Shown here piece by piece: positions 57,187 through 64,000 of a stretch of DNA of 64,000 bases. The DNA lies in NCBI RefSeq assembly GCF_002954715.1, contig NZ_MSCP01000003.1, positions 223,390 through 287,389 of the forward strand. The letters run 5' to 3'. Source of the DNA: Aliivibrio sifiae. GTDB taxonomy: Bacteria; Pseudomonadota; Gammaproteobacteria; Enterobacterales; Vibrionaceae. Position 1 is the stretch's first letter; each line of letters starts with the position of its first letter. The notes under the pieces are model-generated. The model saw only the letters and a list, made by a program, of their open reading frames with translations, ran no database searches and was not told where the DNA came from. The position numbers and the translations under genes are program-made.

Positions 57187-58182
57187 CTAACGTTGCGACA
57201 ATGCCAAACGTACATGTTGTTGGCGTACTTTGTTTCTCGCTGTCGATAAACTTTCTAACCATGAAGCATGACCATAATTAGCCAGATGCATAGCAACCGC
57301 ACCGCCATCTTGAATATGATCAATCTTAGCTAATAAAAAGGTTTGAACCTCTTGAGGAAGTGGATGTAGTTGCGCGAGTGAAGCAAACGCATTCTGCTTT
57401 AGAGAAGGATTATTTGTTGCAGCCATTAACTGCTGAGTCGCAAATGGCTCAGGAGCTATATTCGATAATCGTTCCAACTCAGCCATGCTGTATTGATCTG
57501 TACGCATTTTCCATAAGATTTTATACATATCACTATTTTTAGATAACTGCGCTAAACGAACCATAACTTCAGTCGTTGGTAACCATACCGATAATGGATC
57601 GTTCGTAATTTGAGAAACCAAATAATCTAACGCTTCTGGCGTTAAACTGTCTAATTCAGCAAGAACAATCGATTGACGAACTCGAACTTCATGAGGATCA
57701 CCAACTAACCATTCAGACAATACTAAGCGATGCTCTTCAGCGGCAAGTATAAAATCTAAAACTTGTTGATCTTTCGACATTTGGCTCAAAATACGGGAGG
57801 CAATACTAGAATAATCAAAGGCCAACTTAGTGACCACATAGCCATTACCTTGCTCTTTAATAGTATAAGTAGGATGGACAGATAATTGCTCTTTTAGCCA
57901 GATGGTTCCTTTAGGATCGAGAATCAGCTTCTGTTGTTCTATCTGCTGCACCAACATGAAACGAACAGCTTCCTGTTGTGGCATTGAAAGACGATTAAGA
58001 GAAAAGTTAAGTGTGATGATGTCTCCATCAATCAAATATTGATGCAGTTCATCGACCTTCTTATTGAGTTGCTGATCAACCAACAAACTTTGTACAAAGC
58101 TAGGTTGAATTTCTGACGCTGATACATGACCAACCAGCAAACTTGCAGAGAGGAGGATCGATGCTAACAGTCCTTGTCGCAT
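57187..58182 (-). CDS. Secreted protein of unknown function
   Basis: 331-residue exported protein. A Sec signal peptide (residues 1 to about 22, SLLVGHVSA) precedes an all-helical protein with repeated short amphipathic helices, for example HEAT-like segments near residues 165-320. No catalytic motif recognised; the family is unknown to me. It lies between ubiD and rho as a single gene, with a gap of about 100 bases to ubiD on the same strand. Confidence 0.7.
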   Translation of the reverse strand: MRQGLLASILLSASLLVGHVSASEIQPSFVQSLLVDQQLNKKVDELHQYLIDGDIITLNFSLNRLSMPQQEAVRFMLVQQIEQQKLILDPKGTIWLKEQLSVHPTYTIKEQGNGYVVTKLAFDYSSIASRILSQMSKDQQVLDFILAAEEHRLVLSEWLVGDPHEVRVRQSIVLAELDSLTPEALDYLVSQITNDPLSVWLPTTEVMVRLAQLSKNSDMYKILWKMRTDQYSMAELERLSNIAPEPFATQQLMAATNNPSLKQNAFASLAQLHPLPQEVQTFLLAKIDHIQDGGAVAMHLANYGHASWLESLSTARNKVRQQHVRLALSQR

Positions 58183-58270
58183 ATGTAGCTCCTTGAGATA
58201 AACTAAGTGGACATTCCTATTCCAAAGCTTAGTACAAACGATGATGCCGTCAAATTAACAAATAATCAAC

Positions 58271-58300
58271 AAAAAACGCCACCTAAATAGGCAGCGTTTT
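58271..58300 (-). terminator. Intrinsic terminator of rho
   Basis: On the reverse strand AAAACGCTGCCT and AGGTGGCGTTTT form an interrupted stem around ATTT, then TTTTTTG. About 45 bases after the rho stop. Confidence 0.75.
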
Positions 58301-58343
58301 CTTATTTATAGAGCTAAGTATCAGTTATTGAGTAAAGCCTCAA

Positions 58344-59603
58344 TTATTGACGACGCATCGCATCAAAGAACTCATTGTTCGTTTTTGTCATTGATAACTT
58401 ATCAATTAGGAATTCCATTGCATCTGTTTCGCCCATTGGGTGAACAATCTTACGCAGGATCCACATTTTTTGTAGCTCATCAGGCTTAGTTAAAAGCTCT
58501 TCACGACGAGTACCTGAACGATTAAAGTCAATTGCAGGGAATACACGTTTTTCCGCAATTTTACGGTTTAGGTGTAATTCCATGTTACCAGTACCTTTAA
58601 ACTCTTCGTAGATTACTTCATCCATTTTAGAGCCAGTATCAACAAGTGCCGTTGCAATGATAGTTAAACTACCACCTTCTTCAACGTTACGAGCTGCACC
58701 AAAGAAGCGCTTAGGACGGTGTAATGCGTTTGCATCAACACCACCAGTAAGAACTTTACCAGATGATGGAATAACGGTGTTATAAGCACGAGCAAGACGA
58801 GTAATTGAATCCAATAGGATAACAACGTCTTTCTTGTGTTCAACAAGACGTTTTGCTTTCTCAATAACCATCTCAGCAACTTGTACGTGACGAGATGCAG
58901 GCTCATCAAACGTAGAAGCAATTACTTCACCTTTAACAAGGCGTTGCATCTCTGTTACTTCTTCTGGACGTTCATCGATAAGTAAAACCATCAACTCACA
59001 CTCAGGGTGGTTATAAGCAATACTTTGAGCAATGTTTTGAAGTAGCATTGTTTTACCCGCTTTTGGCGGAGCAACAATCAAACCACGTTGACCACGGCCA
59101 ATTGGAGATGCTAAATCAAGAACACGTGCTGTAATGTCTTCAGTTGAACCATTACCACGTTCCATACGCAAACGATCGTTCGCATGTAGAGGAGTAAGGT
59201 TTTCAAAAAGGATTTTATTACGAGCATTATCAGGACGGTCATGGTTAACAGCGTTTACTTTAAGAAGGGCAAAGTAACGCTCGCCATCTTTAGGTGGACG
59301 AATCTTTCCAGAAATCGTATCACCGGTACGCAAGTTAAAGCGACGAATTTGGCTTGGAGACACATAAATGTCATCCGGGCCTGCCAAATAAGAACAATCT
59401 GCTGAACGAAGGAAACCAAAGCCATCTTGAAGAATCTCAAGAACACCATCTCCAAAGATGTCTTCACCGCTTTTCGCATGTTGCTTAAGGATGGAGAAGA
59501 TGATGTCTTGTTTTCTTAGACGAGCTAGGTTTTCTAGGCCTAATGATTCGCCAAGAGCAACAAGATCCGATACAGGTCGGTTTTTAAGTTCAGTAAGATT
59601 CAT
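58344..59603 (-). CDS. rho: Transcription termination factor Rho
   Basis: Hexameric RNA-dependent ATPase of 419 residues, same as E. coli and nearly identical along its length. The N-terminal RNA-binding cold-shock domain includes [20 protein letters not shown]; the ATPase has Walker [13 protein letters not shown] near residue 178 and Walker [13 protein letters not shown] near 261. The frame opens at 59627, but [14 protein letters not shown] at 59603 aligns with E. coli. The 240-base leader to trxA may hold the autoregulated rho promoter. Confidence 0.98.
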   Translation of the reverse strand: MNLTELKNRPVSDLVALGESLGLENLARLRKQDIIFSILKQHAKSGEDIFGDGVLEILQDGFGFLRSADCSYLAGPDDIYVSPSQIRRFNLRTGDTISGKIRPPKDGERYFALLKVNAVNHDRPDNARNKILFENLTPLHANDRLRMERGNGSTEDITARVLDLASPIGRGQRGLIVAPPKAGKTMLLQNIAQSIAYNHPECELMVLLIDERPEEVTEMQRLVKGEVIASTFDEPASRHVQVAEMVIEKAKRLVEHKKDVVILLDSITRLARAYNTVIPSSGKVLTGGVDANALHRPKRFFGAARNVEEGGSLTIIATALVDTGSKMDEVIYEEFKGTGNMELHLNRKIAEKRVFPAIDFNRSGTRREELLTKPDELQKMWILRKIVHPMGETDAMEFLIDKLSMTKTNNEFFDAMRRQ

Positions 59604-59782
59604 AGTGGTAGGTAGTTGTTTAGTCAAAATCAGATTCTATCTTTAGTTGATTTAAGAATGGATGACCTTCGAGCTCGGTCAAGAAATGAAATCGTATGAA
59701 ATACGCCCGATAAATTATCACTTATTTGCATTTTAGTCTAGGGCTTGGCCCTGATTTCTAAGCTTAGCTTAGCTCAGATAAA

Positions 59783-59817
59783 ACAAAACCGCACATAATT
59801 TCTCATTATACGCGGTT
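59783..59817 (-). terminator. Intrinsic terminator of trxA
   Basis: On the reverse strand AACCGCGTATAAT and ATTATGTGCGGTT form a stem with loop GAGAA, followed by TTGTTTTATC. About 25 bases after the trxA stop. Confidence 0.8.
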
Positions 59818-59842
59818 CTATCTGACTTAATTGCACCCTAGA

Positions 59843-60169
59843 TTATAGGTTTGCATCAAGAAACTCTTTAAGTTGAGTTTTAGAAAGTGCACCCACTTTC
59901 GTTGCAGCTACGCCACCATCTTTAAACAAAAGAAGCGTTGGAATGCCACGGATACCAAACTTTGGTGGTGTTCCTGCATTCTGATCGATATTTAATTTAC
60001 CAATCGTTAGCTTACCTTCGTACTCATCTGCGATTTCATCCAGAATAGGGGCAATCATTTTACAAGGACCACACCATTCTGCCCAGAAATCTACTAGTAC
60101 TGGGCCTGCAGCATTGATCACACTTTCTTCAAAACCGCTATCTGTAAGCTGCAAAATTTTGTCGCTCAT
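59843..60169 (-). CDS. trxA: Thioredoxin 1
   Basis: 108-residue disulphide reductase. The active site WCGPCK is at residues 32-37, and the cis-Pro segment [12 protein letters not shown] lies near 74. The frame opens at 60301, but GGAG precedes ATG 60169, which matches E. coli. Divergent from rhlB, upstream of rho on the same strand, the arrangement known from E. coli. Confidence 0.97.
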   Translation of the reverse strand: MSDKILQLTDSGFEESVINAAGPVLVDFWAEWCGPCKMIAPILDEIADEYEGKLTIGKLNIDQNAGTPPKFGIRGIPTLLLFKDGGVAATKVGALSKTQLKEFLDANL

Positions 60170-60281
60170 CGTCAACTCCAACGTTAAATTTAAAGGCTGA
60201 TTTGATGATAACCAGCAAATTGATGCCCTATTTGAATGGAATACGTTTCGTATTGCAAGCTTTAACTGATATTCTATAGCA

Positions 60282-61586
60282 ATGAAAAAGACGCACATCA
60301 CAGAGCAAAAGTTTGCCGACCTAGGTTTAGAGCCTCAGGTCCTTGATGGTTTGAATGCAAAAGGGTTCATTAAATGTACTCCTATTCAAGCTAAGGCATT
60401 GCCGGTACTGCTCGCCGGCCAAGACATTGCAGGCCAAGCCCAAACGGGTACAGGTAAGACGCTAGCGTTCCTTACTGCTACTTTTAATCACCTATTAACG
60501 ACACCTGCTCCTGAAGGTCGTAAAATTACGCAACCGCGTGCCATTATCATGGCTCCGACACGTGAATTAGCGATTCAAATCTTCAATGATGCAGAGTCAC
60601 TAATCGCAAGCACAGGTCTAAAAGCCGCGTTAGCTTACGGTGGCGAACGTTATGAAAAACAACAGCAAGTGATTGAGCAAGGCGTTGATATTTTGATCGG
60701 TACTACCGGTCGTATCATCGACTTCTACAAGCAAGGTCACATTGACTTTAAGATGATCCAAGTGGTTGTTCTTGATGAAGCTGATCGCATGTTCGATTTA
60801 GGTTTCATTAAAGATATTCGCTTCATCTTCCGTCGTATGCCTGCGCCAACAGAACGCCTAAATATGCTGTTCTCTGCAACGCTATCTTACCGTGTACAAG
60901 AGCTTGCTTTTGAACACATGCAAGAGCCTGAACACGTTGTTGTTGAACCTGACCAAAAGACAGGTCATCGTATCCAGGAAGAATTATTCTATCCTTCGAA
61001 CGATCATAAAATGGCACTTCTTCAGACATTAATTGAAGAAGAATGGCCTGACCGCGCGATCATTTTTGCTAATACTAAACACAAATGTGAATCAGTTTGG
61101 GGTCACCTAGCAGCTGATAAACACCGTGTGGGTCTTCTTACTGGTGACGTTCCACAGAAAAAACGTGAACGCATCCTAGAAGAATTTACTAAAGGTGATG
61201 TTGATATCCTTGTTGCTACTGACGTAGCCGCTCGTGGTTTACACATCCCACAAGTAACTCACGTATTTAACTTCGATTTACCAAACGAAGCTGAAGATTA
61301 CGTTCACCGTATCGGTCGTACAGGTCGTGCTGGTGAAAGTGGTAATTCAATCAGCTTCGCATGTGAAGAGTACGCAATTAATCTTCCAGCAATCGAAGAG
61401 TACATTGAGCATTCAATTCCACAATCTGATTACGACTCTTCCGCATTATTAGAAGATTTACCTGCGCCATTACGTCTTCAACGTCGTCCGCAGCAAAATC
61501 GTCGTAACGGCAACAACAATGGTCAACGTCAAGGCGGAAATCGTAAGTACTCTCGCCCACGTCAACCTCGTAGCCCTCAAGCGTAA
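60282..61586 (+). CDS. rhlB: ATP-dependent RNA helicase RhlB
   Basis: DEAD-box helicase of 434 residues (E. coli 421), a partner of RNase E in the degradosome. Motifs: AQTGTGKT (Walker A, near 50), [12 protein letters not shown] (near 166), SAT and [10 protein letters not shown] (motif VI, near 343). The C-terminal 50 residues are basic and Arg/Gly/Asn-rich ([18 protein letters not shown]) and probably bind RNA. Divergent from trxA; followed by gppA after 33 bases. Confidence 0.96.
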   Translation: MKKTHITEQKFADLGLEPQVLDGLNAKGFIKCTPIQAKALPVLLAGQDIAGQAQTGTGKTLAFLTATFNHLLTTPAPEGRKITQPRAIIMAPTRELAIQIFNDAESLIASTGLKAALAYGGERYEKQQQVIEQGVDILIGTTGRIIDFYKQGHIDFKMIQVVVLDEADRMFDLGFIKDIRFIFRRMPAPTERLNMLFSATLSYRVQELAFEHMQEPEHVVVEPDQKTGHRIQEELFYPSNDHKMALLQTLIEEEWPDRAIIFANTKHKCESVWGHLAADKHRVGLLTGDVPQKKRERILEEFTKGDVDILVATDVAARGLHIPQVTHVFNFDLPNEAEDYVHRIGRTGRAGESGNSISFACEEYAINLPAIEEYIEHSIPQSDYDSSALLEDLPAPLRLQRRPQQNRRNGNNNGQRQGGNRKYSRPRQPRSPQA

Positions 61587-61619
61587 TTTGAGTTCTGCGG
61601 AAAAAATTAAAAGGATGTT

Positions 61620-63113
61620 ATGAAAAGTTCAACAATATCACCTATGTATGCCGCCATTGATTTAGGCTCCAATAGCTTCCATATGCTTGTTGTGCGTCAT
61701 ATAAATGGTAGTGTGCAAACCATGGCTAAAATCAAACGTAAAGTACGTTTAGCTGCGGGATTAGATGAAAACAACACACTCAGCCATGAAGCTATGCAGC
61801 GTGGGTGGGATTGTTTGAGCTTATTTGCAGAACGTCTGCAAGACATCCCGGTAGAAAATATTCGCATTGTCGGTACTGCAACACTGCGTGTAGCGACTAA
61901 TGTGGATATCTTCTTAGAAAAAGCCAATCAAATCTTAGGTCATGACATTAATGTGATCGAAGGTGAAGAAGAGGCTTGTACGATTTACCAAGGGGTTGCA
62001 CACACTTCTGGTGGTAATGGCCGTCGACTGGTTGTCGATATTGGCGGTGCAAGTACTGAACTGATTATTGGTGACGGTTTTGAAGCACAAGCACTCACAA
62101 GTCTAAAGATGGGTTGTGTCACTTGGCTTGAAGGCTATTTTAAAGACCGTGCATTAACTCAAAAAAACTTTGATGCGGCAATTACTGGCGCAAAAGAGAC
62201 TTTAGCTCCTATCTTACAGCAGTACACCAACCTTGGTTGGCAGACTTGTGTTGGAGCTAGCGGCACGGTTCAAGCTTTGCAAGAAATTATGTTGGCGCAA
62301 GGCATGGATGAGGTGATTACCTTAACCAAGCTTAAGCGCCTTCAAAAGCAAGCAATGCAATACGAACATTTAGAAGAATTAGATATTGATGGGCTAACCC
62401 TAGAACGCGCCTTAGTGTTCCCAAGTGGTTTATCCATTCTTATCGCTATATTTGAATTACTAAATATCGATTCAATGACATTGGCTGGTGGCGCTCTACG
62501 TGAGGGGCTATGTTACGGTATGATCGAAGCACTTCAGCACGATGAAGTATGTCAACGTACGATTTGTAGCATACAAAAACGCTATCAACTAGATTTCGAC
62601 TACGCTCAACAAGTTACTGATTTAGCAGAACAGCTTGCTATACAATGTGGTTCGGAATGGTTAATAGAACCTCAAGCTCTGCCGTTATTAAAAACAGCAA
62701 CTCAGCTGCATGAATTGGGAATGTGTATTGATTATAAAAAAGCAGGTGAACACTCAGCTTACTTAATTAATGCATTAGATTTACCCGGCTACACGCGCGC
62801 GCAAAAACACCTACTAGGTGAACTACTTCGCCGCTACCGTGAGCAGTTCTCAGCTATGCCGACTCAACACGCGGTGTCTGATTTATCAGCCCAACGCATG
62901 TTACGAATCCTGCGTTTAGCCCTTATCTTAACGCATCGTCGCGATGTGTCTTTGGCTCCAGTTGTGACTCTATCTGAAAAAGACGATGTATTATCATTAT
63001 CTATTAATAAGAAATGGTTAGCAGCAAACCCTCTAACTAGAGCGGAGTTGGAAATTGAAGCAGATAAGCAAACGAATATTGGTTGGGATTTGGTTATAGA
63101 GCCAAGAAACTAG
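61620..63113 (+). CDS. gppA: Guanosine-5'-triphosphate,3'-diphosphate pyrophosphatase GppA
   Basis: Ppx/GppA-family phosphatase converting pppGpp to ppGpp, and also acting on polyphosphate. 497 residues (E. coli 494). ASKHA-fold motifs: [14 protein letters not shown] near 11, [11 protein letters not shown] near 138. Downstream of rhlB, as in E. coli. Complements spoT in the same window. A terminator lies about 90 bases after the stop. Confidence 0.95.
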   Translation: MKSSTISPMYAAIDLGSNSFHMLVVRHINGSVQTMAKIKRKVRLAAGLDENNTLSHEAMQRGWDCLSLFAERLQDIPVENIRIVGTATLRVATNVDIFLEKANQILGHDINVIEGEEEACTIYQGVAHTSGGNGRRLVVDIGGASTELIIGDGFEAQALTSLKMGCVTWLEGYFKDRALTQKNFDAAITGAKETLAPILQQYTNLGWQTCVGASGTVQALQEIMLAQGMDEVITLTKLKRLQKQAMQYEHLEELDIDGLTLERALVFPSGLSILIAIFELLNIDSMTLAGGALREGLCYGMIEALQHDEVCQRTICSIQKRYQLDFDYAQQVTDLAEQLAIQCGSEWLIEPQALPLLKTATQLHELGMCIDYKKAGEHSAYLINALDLPGYTRAQKHLLGELLRRYREQFSAMPTQHAVSDLSAQRMLRILRLALILTHRRDVSLAPVVTLSEKDDVLSLSINKKWLAANPLTRAELEIEADKQTNIGWDLVIEPRN

Positions 63114-63161
63114 AACGCTTCGCTTCTATAAGAGCAAACTCAAGAGCTAGATTGGTACTAA

Positions 63162-63196
63162 ATTCAGGATTCAGGATTCAGGATTCAGGATTCAGG
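63162..63196. repeat. Five tandem copies of ATTCAGG
   Basis: The 7-base unit ATTCAGG is repeated exactly five times, just after gppA. It is the expandable version of the TTCAGG word found in the dispersed repeat islands near 4.75 and 30.9 kb. Confidence 0.9.
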
Positions 63197-63202
63197 AAAA
63201 AT

Positions 63203-63241
63203 AAAAGCATGATGATTAACTAAAATCATCATGCTTTTTTG
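63203..63241. terminator. Bidirectional terminator after gppA
   Basis: Stem AAGCATGATGATT / AATCATCATGCTT with a six-base loop and TTTTTT following. It separates gppA from convergent hemB. Confidence 0.87.
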
Positions 63242-63280
63242 TTTTTTGAATAAAGAACTTACAGCATTCAAAATTCTTAC

Positions 63281-63368
63281 TTTTATAGTTTCTAGTTAGC
63301 GCAGCATATAGTCTCTAGTTAATACCAAAGCTACCCCTTGAAACCTTTAAGCGAAGCGATCTGAACCT
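63281..63368. repeat. Dispersed repeats between gppA and hemB
   Basis: TATAGTTTCTAGTTAGCGCA (63284-63303) is a copy of the 5012-5040 family, with a partial second copy GTCTCTAGTTAAT after it. Positions 63349-63368, read on the other strand, are AGGTTCAGATCGCTTCGCTT, almost identical to 3919-3939. The gppA-hemB gap is 260 bases and holds no gene. Confidence 0.72.
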
Positions 63369-63373
63369 TACTC

Positions 63374-64000
<627 letters not shown>

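Overview
The window is ordinary core chromosome of a low-GC member of the Vibrionaceae, most like Aliivibrio (the Aliivibrio fischeri group). This rests on gene order (gmk-rpoZ-spoT-trmH; glnA-ntrB-ntrC; engB-spf-polA; cyaA/hemCDXY; trxA/rhlB-gppA; hemB), on proteins that read as close relatives of their E. coli counterparts, on Vibrionaceae-specific families (DUF3630, DUF2489, FIST-GGDEF-EAL), and on a small RNA downstream of spf of the kind described in Aliivibrio salmonicida. I see no rRNA, tRNA, prophage, insertion sequence, CRISPR array or defence island.

Layout. 1-4.7 kb: psiE, then the stringent-response/RNA cluster gmk, rpoZ, spoT, trmH. 5-9.4 kb: reverse-strand yiiD-like, dtd, yihY, bipA. 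9.5-14.9 kb: nitrogen control, with glnA behind a sigma-54 promoter and NtrC sites, a DUF4124 gene, then ntrB-ntrC with its own NtrC operator. 15-21.5 kb: two paralogous dCACHE-HAMP-GGDEF-EAL membrane proteins flanking add. 21.6-30.8 kb: eda, a lipoprotein plus DTW pair, a FIST-GGDEF-EAL protein, an HI0933 flavoprotein, uspB, ftnA, uspA, rsmJ, asnC. 31.3-35.2 kb: hemN, DUF2489, yihI, a zinc-ribbon methyltransferase, cytochrome c4. 35.5-41.2 kb: engB, a VSsrna24-like RNA, Spot 42, polA, an AT-rich DnaA-box/GATC cluster, ryhB, and yhhQ behind a preQ1-I riboswitch. 41.2-49.8 kb: DUF3630, recQ, rarD, a 56-residue zinc-ribbon protein, uvrD, cyaA. 50-54.1 kb: hemCDXY. 54.2-64 kb: fre, a ferredoxin, ubiD, a secreted protein of unknown function, rho, trxA, rhlB, gppA and a truncated hemB.

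The genes fall into a few linked jobs: nucleotide and stringent signalling (gmk, spoT, rpoZ), nitrogen assimilation (glnA-ntrBC), cAMP signalling (cyaA, Spot 42), cyclic-di-GMP signalling (three multidomain proteins), tetrapyrrole synthesis (hemB, hemCDXY, hemN), iron economy (ryhB, ftnA) and queuosine salvage (yhhQ). Much of the non-textbook content is between genes: four small-RNA or riboswitch elements, NtrC and CRP operators, a DnaA-box/GATC cluster and several mosaic islands of dispersed repeats. I found no wholly new multi-gene system. The best leads are the RNA genes around polA, the DnaA/GATC cluster, the internally duplicated UbiD and the paired c-di-GMP paralogues. Literature statements are from memory, and no database search was run.
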